Shown: in pieces, positions 9,665 through 16,929 of the stretch
Numbering within the stretch: the first letter of the stretch is position 1
Layout: each line of letters begins with the position of its first letter
NCBI GenBank assembly: GCA_947647645.1
Contig: CANSLE010000003.1
Location: 1-33,914 of the forward strand
From: an uncultured Microbacterium sp.
Lineage (GTDB): Bacteria; Actinomycetota; Actinomycetes; Actinomycetales; Microbacteriaceae
Direction: 5' to 3'
DNA length: 33,914 nucleotides
Notes under the pieces: model-generated
The model's input: the letters and a program-made list of their open reading frames with translations, nothing else
What the model was told of the DNA's origin: nothing
The model's database searches: none
Program-made: the position numbers and the translations under genes

Positions 9665-10551
9665 CGCTGGATCTGACTGGCGCAAACACGCTCCTCGTGA
9701 CGCCATTCCACGCGGATGGTTCCATAGATGAACTCTCGCTCCGCCGACTCATCGACCATGTTATTGAGGGAGGAGCACGAGGCGTGATTCTGCTCGGTTC
9801 CACCGGAGAGTTCTTTTGTCTCACCCATGACGAGCGAATCCGTGTCACGCGGGCCGGGATCGCTCACGTCGCAGGTCGAGTCCCGGTCACCGTCGGTGTC
9901 GGTAGCGATGGTACCGCCGAAACCATCGAACTGACTGCCACCGCAGAGAATGCTGGCGCCGACTGCGTGATGGTCATTCCGCCCATCTATTTCGACAGCA
10001 GCGCCGATCCGCAGATAGCCCACTACACCGCCGTCGCCGCGTCGACGACGCTCGACGTGATGCTTTACGACGGATCAAACGGGATTCGTCTGACCGCACC
10101 GGTCCTTGAGCAAGCCAGCAGGCAGGCTCCGAACATCAAGTATGCGAAGATCGCCACCGCCGACCCCACTCTGTTCCGGATCTTCCGCGAGGCCGCGCCG
10201 AGCATCACCACAATCGTCGGAGAGGACATGATGCTGTTTCAGGGGTTACGAGCAGGCGGGAGAGGTTCTGCCACCGCGATCGGGAACATCTTGCCCCGTC
10301 AGATTGCCGCCCTACATCGGGCGCATGAGAACGGGGACGCCGAAGAGGCGTATCGGATCGCGACCTGGTTGTCTCCCGTCACGATGTTCCTGTCAGTACC
10401 CAAGGGAGGCTTCATCGCGAAGTTCAAGCACATCCTCGCGCTCGAAGGAATCATCGAGTCCGACCGGGTACGCGCCCCGCTCCTGCCCTTGACAGCCGAA
10501 GGAAGAGCGGAGATCGTCCAGGACGTCTTGCCACTTCTCGCCCGTGGATAG
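9661..10551 (+). CDS. DapA/NanA-family (class I aldolase-type) lyase/synthase
   Basis: LLVTPFHADGSID, GVILLGSTGEF, MLYDGSNG and Schiff-base Lys in IKYAKIATADP; ATGA overlap. Confidence 0.88.
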   Translation: MTLDLTGANTLLVTPFHADGSIDELSLRRLIDHVIEGGARGVILLGSTGEFFCLTHDERIRVTRAGIAHVAGRVPVTVGVGSDGTAETIELTATAENAGADCVMVIPPIYFDSSADPQIAHYTAVAASTTLDVMLYDGSNGIRLTAPVLEQASRQAPNIKYAKIATADPTLFRIFREAAPSITTIVGEDMMLFQGLRAGGRGSATAIGNILPRQIAALHRAHENGDAEEAYRIATWLSPVTMFLSVPKGGFIAKFKHILALEGIIESDRVRAPLLPLTAEGRAEIVQDVLPLLARG

Positions 10552-11227
10552 TCGCAAAATCGAAGGAGTGCTCTTCGACCTCGACGACACGCTTCTGGAT
10601 CACAGTGGTTCCGCTAAGCGCGCCTTTAGCCAGTGGGCATGCGCGAACAGGATCCAGCCCACCTCGAAAAATTGGTCCCTTTGGCGTGAAACCGAGCATC
10701 GATTTCCGCCGGAACCACACAAGAGCGTCCCCATGTCCCGTACTCGGACGAAACGAATGCAGGCGTTCTTGGCAGCCGTGCTTCCGGGGTCCGCGACATC
10801 TTCAGACCGGAATCTCCTGAAGCTCTACGACGACTACCTCCTTCGGTACAGCGAAAGCTGGAGTCTTTATCCCGACACTCTCGACTCGTTGGATCTACTA
10901 CGCGGCAGATTCCGGCTGGGGATTCTCACCAACGGCGCGACACTTATGCAGCGAAGAAAACTACGCCGCACCGGATTGAACAGCCGCGTCGAGTTTGCGC
11001 TGATCTCCGAAGAGATCGGGGTTGCGAAGCCGGCCCCAGAGGCCTTCATCATCGCGTGTGACCGGTTACGACTCCGCCCCGACGCAGTCTTGTACATCGG
11101 AGACGATCCGCAGATTGATGTCGACGGAGCCCGCAACGCAGGTCTGCACAGCACGCAAGTCCTACGAAAGACCGCCGCAGGACCAACGGCGCTACGCGAC
11201 TTGTGCGAATCCCTCTTGAAGACATAG
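10544..11227 (+). CDS. HAD-family phosphatase, YjjG/NANP-like
   Basis: GVLFDLDDTLLDHSG, LGILTNGATLMQRRKL, EIGVAKPAPEAF, LYIGDDPQIDVDGARNAGL; 8-nt overlap with upstream gene (GTG start). Confidence 0.87.
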   Translation: MDSRKIEGVLFDLDDTLLDHSGSAKRAFSQWACANRIQPTSKNWSLWRETEHRFPPEPHKSVPMSRTRTKRMQAFLAAVLPGSATSSDRNLLKLYDDYLLRYSESWSLYPDTLDSLDLLRGRFRLGILTNGATLMQRRKLRRTGLNSRVEFALISEEIGVAKPAPEAFIIACDRLRLRPDAVLYIGDDPQIDVDGARNAGLHSTQVLRKTAAGPTALRDLCESLLKT

Positions 11228-11391
11228 GGCGATGCCCTGTCGCAGCAGAGATGCTCGGCCTGCAAGCCCCCGAGGGTTCGGTGCGAAAGCGGTGCTCGGA
11301 CACGTATCGGCCAACACCAGCGTGGCTCGTTCAGTGACTCTGACTCGCCCCGGCATGTGCGGAGACATGATTCCTTGGAAGGATCTGTCTC

Positions 11392-11665
11392 ATGGGACGT
11401 CCCAGTAAGTATCCGCGCGAGCTTCGTGAGCGCGCTGTCCGTATGGTCGCCGAGGTGCGGTCCGACTACTCCAGTGAGTACGCGGCGATGACCGCGGTCG
11501 CGCAGATGCTCGGCATCGGGTCGCCGGAGACGATCCGGACGTGGATCCGCCGCAATCAGGTCGACGCCGGCGAACGCCCCGGTATCAGGACCGAAGCATC
11601 GGAGGAGATCAAGCGGCTCAAGCGGGAGAACGTGGAACTGCGGCGGGCGAACGAGGTGGCGGATT
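11392..11665 (+). pseudogene. IS3-family OrfA, truncated at 3' end
   Basis: MGRPSKYPRELRERAVRMVAEVRSDY...IRTWIRRNQVDAGERPG...EIKRLKRENVELRRANEV then abrupt loss of similarity. Confidence 0.85.
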
Positions 11666-11726
11666 CAACCGGTCAGCGCAATGGGTGCTGTGAGATGAAG
11701 CAGACGCTGATCTCGGGAGGCATCGG

Positions 11727-12177
11727 TTGCAGGGCAAGCATGGTCATCTCAGTCGCGAGCAGAAGCAGCTCGCGATCCGTCTCCACTCGAAGGGGTGGCG
11801 TCTCATCGACATCGCCCGCGAAGTCGGCTGCACGGCGCCGATGGTCGGGAAGATGGCCCGGGAGGGGCGTCACCTCGATGCGAAGCCGTTCGGGTGGGAG
11901 CCGCGGGAGGGGCATCTGACGGTCCTCGACCGCGAGCAAATACTCGTAGGGCTTGCCCGCGGTGACACACTCACCGCGATCGCGCGCAGTCTTGGGCGGG
12001 GCGGTGTCGACCGTCAGCCGCGAGGTCAAGCGCGGCGGCGGACGCGACGGGTACTCGGCGTGGCGGGCGCATGAAGACGCGCGTGAGCAGGCGCGCAGGC
12101 CGAAGCCATTCAAGCTCGACGGCGGCCGGCTACTCCATGCCGTGACCGCGGAGTTGGAGAAGCTATGGTCACCGCAG
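11727..12177 (+). pseudogene. IS30-family transposase remnant: N-terminal part, 1-nt frameshift, truncated by IS3 element
   Basis: HLSREQKQLAIRLHSKGWRLIDIAREVGCTAPMVGKMAR...LTVLDREQILVGLARGDTLTAIARSLGR | (extra G in run ~11998-12001) | AVSTVSREVKRGGGRDGYSAWRAHEDAREQARRPKPFKL...LEKLWSPQ. Confidence 0.85.
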
Positions 12178-12210
12178 GGGTCTGCCGCACCGGCAGGTGA
12201 CGGTTTGTAG

Positions 12211-13092
12211 TCATGCCGCGAGGGCGATGTTGGTGTTCATGATTGCTTCGTGCTCGATGGGGGTCAAACCGTGCAGCCGTTTCTGGCGGCGGCGTCGGTG
12301 GTAGGTGCGTTCGATCCAGGTGACGATGGCGATGCGGAGCTGTTCGCGGGTGTCCCAGGATTGCCGGTTGAGGACGTTCTTTTGCAGCAGGCTGAAGAAC
12401 GACTCCATCGCGGCGTTATCGCCCGCCGCGCCGACGCGGCCCATCGATCCGACCATCCCGTGGTGGTGCAGAGCGCGGACCATCTTGCGGGCGCGAAATT
12501 GCGATCCTCTGTCGGTGTGGACGACGCAGCCTGCGACGTTCCCGCGCCTGGCGACGGCGTTGCCCACCGCGTCGACGGCGAGACGCGCTTTCATCCGGTC
12601 GCTGATCGAGTAGCCCACGATCCGATTCGAGAACACGTCCTTGATGGCGCAAAGGTAGAGCTTGCCTTCCGCGGTCTTGTGTTCCGTGATGCCGCTGAGC
12701 CAGAGCCTGTTCGGGGCGCCCGCGGTGAACTCGCCACGCACGAGATCGTCGTGAACGGGCGGGCCGGGACGTCGGCCCTTCCCACGACGACGCTTGCCGA
12801 ACGTGGACCACCAGCCGTTGTCGCGACAGATCCGCCACGCCGTCCGCTCGGCCATGACCTCACCCGCGTCGCGGGCCTCGTCGAGCAGGAACCGGTAACC
12901 GAACTCCGGATCGTCGCGGTGCGCGTCGAACAGCGCGTTCGCACGATACGCCGCGATGAGTTCGGCATCGGTGATGGGGTTCGCCAACCACCGGTAGTAG
13001 GGCTGGCGAGCGAGCTTGAGCACCCGGCACGTCACCGCGACGGGAACACCGTCAGCGGCGAGCTCGGTCACGAGCGGGTAAAGCCTTTTCCC
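12211..13092 (-). CDS. IS3-family OrfB (rve integrase domain), expressed by -1 frameshift from OrfA
   Basis: KRLYPLVTELAADG...WRICRDNGWWSTFGKRRRGKGRRPG...LWLSGITEHKTAEGKLYLCAIKDVFSNRIVGYSISDRM...VHTDRGSQFRAR...SMGRVGAAGDNAAMESFFSLLQKN...YHRRRRQKRLHGLTPIEHE. Confidence 0.92.
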   Translation of the reverse strand, partial: GKRLYPLVTELAADGVPVAVTCRVLKLARQPYYRWLANPITDAELIAAYRANALFDAHRDDPEFGYRFLLDEARDAGEVMAERTAWRICRDNGWWSTFGKRRRGKGRRPGPPVHDDLVRGEFTAGAPNRLWLSGITEHKTAEGKLYLCAIKDVFSNRIVGYSISDRMKARLAVDAVGNAVARRGNVAGCVVHTDRGSQFRARKMVRALHHHGMVGSMGRVGAAGDNAAMESFFSLLQKNVLNRQSWDTREQLRIAIVTWIERTYHRRRRQKRLHGLTPIEHEAIMNTNIALAA

Positions 13093-13409
13093 GGCAGGTT
13101 CGCCTGCGACAGATACGCCGCCGCACGCCGCAACACCTCGACCTCCTGCTCGAGCAACCGGATCCGCTTTCGCGCCTCCCGCAGCTCGGCACCTTCGGAC
13201 CGCGTCACACCCGGCTTTGCACCATCCTCGACGGCGGCACGCCGCATCCACTTCGTGAGCGTCATCGGGTGAACACCGAAGCCGGCCGCGATCTGCTCGA
13301 TGGTCACTCCGGGCTCGCGGTTCCTGGCGACACGCACGACGTCGTCACGGAACTCACTCGGGTAAGGCTTGGGCACAATGACATCCTTCCAGGGCACCCC
13401 TCCGGGCAA
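13068..13409 (-). CDS. IS3-family OrfA
   Basis: PYPSEFRDDVVRVARNREPGVTIEQIAAGFGVHPMTLTKWMRRA...ELREARKRIRLLEQEVEVLRRAAAYLSQANLPGK. Confidence 0.9.
   Translation of the reverse strand: MPGGVPWKDVIVPKPYPSEFRDDVVRVARNREPGVTIEQIAAGFGVHPMTLTKWMRRAAVEDGAKPGVTRSEGAELREARKRIRLLEQEVEVLRRAAAYLSQANLPGKGFTRS
13086..13092 (-). promoter_or_regulatory. Slippery heptamer G_GGA_AAA for programmed -1 frameshifting OrfA->OrfAB
   Basis: Minus strand CC GGG AAA AGG C; zero frame ...LPGKGFTRS*, -1 frame ...PGKRLYPLVTEL joins OrfB. Confidence 0.8.
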
Positions 13410-13445
13410 CCCAACTCAGATGTCACCTGCCGGTGCGGCAGACCC

Positions 13446-13632
13446 GTTCGTGGACGCTAACGGGGTGCTTCGCCTTACGCTCAAGACGGGAAGCGAACGG
13501 ACGCTCGGAAGTGAAACGCCGCACGTGGAGGTCCGCCGCGAGATGGGTCACCGCATCGACCCGGCGACCGGGGAACCCACCTCGCGAAGGTCCCCAGGTA
13601 ACCACCGAGAGATAACCTGGGATTGCGAATGA
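13446..13632 (+). pseudogene. 3' stub of a probable polymorphic toxin, 5' part lost at the IS3 end
   Basis: Open frame DPFVDANGVLRLTLKTGSERTLGSETPHVEVRREMGHRIDPATGEPTSRRSPGNHREITWDCE*; compact charged C-terminus with RIDP..GEP..RRSPGNH, overlapping the next gene by ATGA. Confidence 0.55.
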
Positions 13633-14000
13633 ACTACTGGGAACTGCCCGAATTCGATGACGTCTACCTGGAGGACAGCTGGGTTCGCGACGTCCAAATC
13701 GGCGATAAGTCCATCAGGTTCACACTCGATCTTGTACTCCGCGAGAACAATCCACGGTACAAGCCCCCGCTGAGCGGTGAGCAATACTGTTACGCGCCCG
13801 CAACTCTCGAGTTCGACCATGCGACTCAAATCAGATGGATGCCGAGCGCTTTCATGCCAGCGGTAGACCCTGACGGGAGCGTCGACTTCGGCAACATCGA
13901 CAGCTTTGAGGTTGATGGAGACGTCTATCACCTCGAAGGCGACTGGGGTGAGGCAACAATTTATACGTCGACGCCGCCCCGGATCGACTTCGCCGACTGA
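13629..14000 (+). CDS. Small acidic hypothetical protein, candidate immunity protein
   Basis: MNYWELPEFDDVYLEDSWVRDVQIGDKSIRFTLDLVLRENNPRYKPPLSGEQY...; ATGA overlap with toxin-like stub. Confidence 0.6.
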   Translation: MNYWELPEFDDVYLEDSWVRDVQIGDKSIRFTLDLVLRENNPRYKPPLSGEQYCYAPATLEFDHATQIRWMPSAFMPAVDPDGSVDFGNIDSFEVDGDVYHLEGDWGEATIYTSTPPRIDFAD

Positions 14001-14074
14001 CGTTGTCGCGCCGCCTGGGATCAGAGACTACGTTGCGAGCCGGCGTTTCGGAGAGCAACGTCCGGTCTATATCA

Positions 14075-14101
14075 ATGACCCCACCGAATGTCCGAAGAGC
14101 C
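14075..14101. repeat. Orphan ISL3-family right end
   Basis: ATGACCCCACCGAATGTCCGAAGAGCC matches 6189-6215 at 26/27 positions, including the transposase stop codon; no transposase adjacent. Confidence 0.85.
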
Positions 14102-14183
14102 AGATAACCTGGAATAAGGTCGCACCGATTCGTGGGCCGAACACGTCGTGCTCATTGTTTTAGTTGAAGGCAAGATTCTCAAT

Positions 14184-14305
14184 TGGTCGGCAGACTGGGC
14201 GCGCCCCGCGAGGTCGCTCAAGCGACCCTGTGGATCGCGAGCGACCTCGCTTCCTACGTCCGCGGCGCGACGCTCCACGTGGGGGGTGGCTTCGAGCTGC
14301 TGTGA
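14184..14305 (+). pseudogene. C-terminal fragment of an SDR-family dehydrogenase
   Basis: Frame [38 protein letters not shown] matches the SDR C-terminal signature; in-frame stop near 14164 and no Rossmann domain upstream. Confidence 0.75.
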
Positions 14306-14324
14306 GTCGCGCCCACAGCTCGAA
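14291..14324. terminator. Possible bidirectional terminator hairpin between SDR fragment and APC gene
   Basis: TTCGAGCTG (14291-14299) ... CAGCTCGAA (14316-14324), 9-bp stem. Confidence 0.4.
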
Positions 14325-14359
14325 TCTCGACCCGCCCGGCGGCTCGGACGAGGCCCGCT

Positions 14360-16003
14360 CTAGTAGTACACGCCGACCGCCTTCTCTGAGGTCGCTGAGG
14401 CGAGCCAGGCGATCGAGTCCCGCCGTCCCCACGCATAGAAGGCGACGGAGATCGCGGCCACCAGTGCCGAGTCCCACGGCCCGGCGATCGTGTTCGACCC
14501 GCCGAATGATCCGAGCGCGGAGGCGGCGAGGATGAACGCCATATACGCGACGAACCAGACGCCGCGCAGGAGCAGACGAGCGGTGAACACCTCGCGGTCG
14601 CGCATCATCACGAAGACCGCGATCGGGATCGAGATCGCGAACAGGACGATGCCGAGCCACACCTGGTTCCACCCCGACCAGAACAGGACGAGTCCGGAGA
14701 TCACGAACGAGATCGGCGCCACGATGCGCATGGACCGTCCCATCCAGGGTCGCGCCTTCAGTCGAGGGTCGTGGTTGCTGACGCCGGCGGCCACGGCGAT
14801 GACGGAGTAGCCGACGGCGAAGAAGAAGCCGAGCGATGCGACGAGACCCTGCCACGACTGGAAGATGAACAGGAACACGAGCGAGATCGCCAGGTTCACC
14901 ACGAGCGCGTGAGCGGGGATCCCGGTGCGTTCGTTCACCTTCGCCACCCACCGCGGCAGAAGCCGCCCTTGCGCCATGCCATAGGTCTGACGCGCGCCGA
15001 GCCCGATGCCGAGGAGCATGCTTCCGGCGGGGGAGACGACGGCGTCGACCAGCAGCAGCTGCGTCAGCCAGCCGAGGCTCAACAGACCGGCCAGCTGCGC
15101 GAACGGCGAGGCGAAGTTGATTCCGCTCCAGCCGCCCTCCGACAACAGTCCGGAGGGGACGGTCCAGATGTAGGCGGACTGCAGCAGCACGTACACGAGG
15201 AACGCCGCACCGAACCCGACGAATGTGCCGAGGGGAATGTTGCGACGGGGGTTCTCGGCCTCGCCCGCCATGACGGCGGCAGTCTGGATGCCGCCGAACG
15301 AGTAGATCATGCCCGCGCCGATCACGGCGCTGAGAACGCCGGCGCTCCCGTAGGGAGCGAAGCCGCCGCCGGTCGTGACGTTCGACGCATCGAAGCCGGA
15401 GGCCAGCAGCAGCACGATGGTGATCAGCGGGACGACGATCTTGAAGATCGTGATCGCGTTGCTCACGCGCGCCATGAGGACGACCCCGAACCAGTTCAGC
15501 GCGGTGAAACCGACGAGCACGACCGCCGCGATGATCAGCCCTACCGTGCTCAACTTGCCGTCTGCGACGAGCCCCGGCCACCAGTTGCTCGCGTACTGCA
15601 ACAGTCCGGACGCCTCGCTGGGCAGCCCGAAAGCGGTCTGCAGCAGGAGAACCCAGCCCATCATGATGCCCATGAACGGGCCCGACAACATCGATGGCCA
15701 CCGTGTGTTGCCGCCCGCGATCGGGCGGGTCACGCCGAGCTCGATGAAGGTGAGACCCACCATCGCCGTCGCGACGGCTGCGATGACCCAGGAGACGAGC
15801 GCCGCAGGCCCGGCCATGCCGGCCGCATAGTGCGCCGCGAAGAGCCAGCCCGAGCCCACCATCCCGGTGAAGGTGAGGAGGGCGAGGGAGAGCCAGCCGA
15901 CACGGCGTTTGAAGTTCCGGTCCTGATCGTCGATGACGGCCGAGGTGAGGGTGACGGTGGAGGAGTCGTCGCCGGCGAAGCCGGGCGCAGGGGCGTGAGA
16001 CAT
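14360..16003 (-). CDS. APC-superfamily amino acid permease
   Basis: Many TM helices; LSLALLTFTGMVGSGWLFAA, SFGGIQTAAVMAGEAENPRRNIP. Confidence 0.9.
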   Translation of the reverse strand: MSHAPAPGFAGDDSSTVTLTSAVIDDQDRNFKRRVGWLSLALLTFTGMVGSGWLFAAHYAAGMAGPAALVSWVIAAVATAMVGLTFIELGVTRPIAGGNTRWPSMLSGPFMGIMMGWVLLLQTAFGLPSEASGLLQYASNWWPGLVADGKLSTVGLIIAAVVLVGFTALNWFGVVLMARVSNAITIFKIVVPLITIVLLLASGFDASNVTTGGGFAPYGSAGVLSAVIGAGMIYSFGGIQTAAVMAGEAENPRRNIPLGTFVGFGAAFLVYVLLQSAYIWTVPSGLLSEGGWSGINFASPFAQLAGLLSLGWLTQLLLVDAVVSPAGSMLLGIGLGARQTYGMAQGRLLPRWVAKVNERTGIPAHALVVNLAISLVFLFIFQSWQGLVASLGFFFAVGYSVIAVAAGVSNHDPRLKARPWMGRSMRIVAPISFVISGLVLFWSGWNQVWLGIVLFAISIPIAVFVMMRDREVFTARLLLRGVWFVAYMAFILAASALGSFGGSNTIAGPWDSALVAAISVAFYAWGRRDSIAWLASATSEKAVGVYY

Positions 16004-16197
16004 GGGAGCTCTTTCGTTCGGGTGGCGCACGTCCGACGCTGGACGACGCTCGAGTTTGCTGCAACAGTCAGTGGATGCCATCAACTATGTGTTAATTTCG
16101 ATCAAGGTATCAACAGGAAATTGAATGCCGCAACACTTTGTGTAATCCTGTGGGGAGCGCCCCGCACCGACAGTGGGCGTCGAGAGAGGGAGTCCCC

Positions 16198-16929
16198 ATG
16201 GCGAGAGCGCGCACCTCTGTCCGCGACACCGCGTCGGAGTCGTTCGACGAGCGCACGTTGCTCGTCCGCGCACTGGGCGAGCTGGTCGATGCTCTGGGTG
16301 CGGCCCTGCCGCCGGGCAGCGAGATGCTCGTGCACGACCTCGCGAAACTGCCGAACTCGGTCGTTGCCATTCACGGGGACCTGACCCATCGGCGCATCGG
16401 CGACCCGGCGACCGATCTGCTGCTCGCCGCTGCCCGCCGGGGCGATCTGCAGACCCGGGTCGGCTACGAAACCCGCCTGGCGGATGGGCGCCGGCTCCGC
16501 TCGTCGACGGTCATCGTGCGCGGGTCCGACGGCGAGCCGCTCGCCGCCGTATGTCTCAACAGTGATCTGTCGGTATGGGAGAGCATCCACCACCTCTCCG
16601 GGCTCATGCTCGCCCCCGTGAGCCTGCCCGCGCCCGGCGACGACTCCTCGGCCGACGCCTCGGAGGAGCTCTTCACCTCCGACGTCGACGAGCTCGCGCT
16701 CCACCTCATAGAGCGGGCGACGGCGGCATCCGGCATCCCGATCGAGCTCATGCGCAAGAAGCACAAGATCGAGATCGTCCGCGAGCTGGAGAGCCGCGGG
16801 TTCTTCATGCTCAAGGGTGCCGCTGACAAAGCGGCATCCGCCCTGCGGGTCAGCCGCTTCACGATCTACAACTACCTGAACGAGATCTCCGACGGCTCGG
16901 ACGCCGTCGCCGAGGAGGGGACAGCATGA
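16198..16929 (+). CDS. YheO-like PAS / DauR-type HTH transcriptional regulator
   Basis: N-terminal PAS-like region (SEMLVHDLAKLPNSVVAIHGDLTHRRIGDP) and C-terminal HTH (KHKIEIVRELESRGFFMLKGAADKAASALRVSRFTIYNYLNE). Confidence 0.85.
   Translation: MARARTSVRDTASESFDERTLLVRALGELVDALGAALPPGSEMLVHDLAKLPNSVVAIHGDLTHRRIGDPATDLLLAAARRGDLQTRVGYETRLADGRRLRSSTVIVRGSDGEPLAAVCLNSDLSVWESIHHLSGLMLAPVSLPAPGDDSSADASEELFTSDVDELALHLIERATAASGIPIELMRKKHKIEIVRELESRGFFMLKGAADKAASALRVSRFTIYNYLNEISDGSDAVAEEGTA

Larger units (their letters stand above)
12178..13445 (-). mobile_element. IS3-family insertion sequence with intact OrfA/OrfB
   Basis: 24-bp perfect IRs GGGTCTGCCGCACCGGCAGGTGAC (12178-12201) and reverse complement (13422-13445); both ORFs present; no target-site duplication visible. 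Confidence 0.92.

Noticed and set aside
14100-14200. attR copy of the tRNA-Met 3' end at the right edge of the island
   Set aside because: No match to the GCGGGTTCAAGCCCCGCTCCCGCTACCA segment seen near the right edge; probably lost or elsewhere.
14160-16384. Long ORFs 14160-16064 (-) and 14771-16384 (+)
   Set aside because: Alternative frames over the APC permease; arginine/histidine-rich low-complexity translation.
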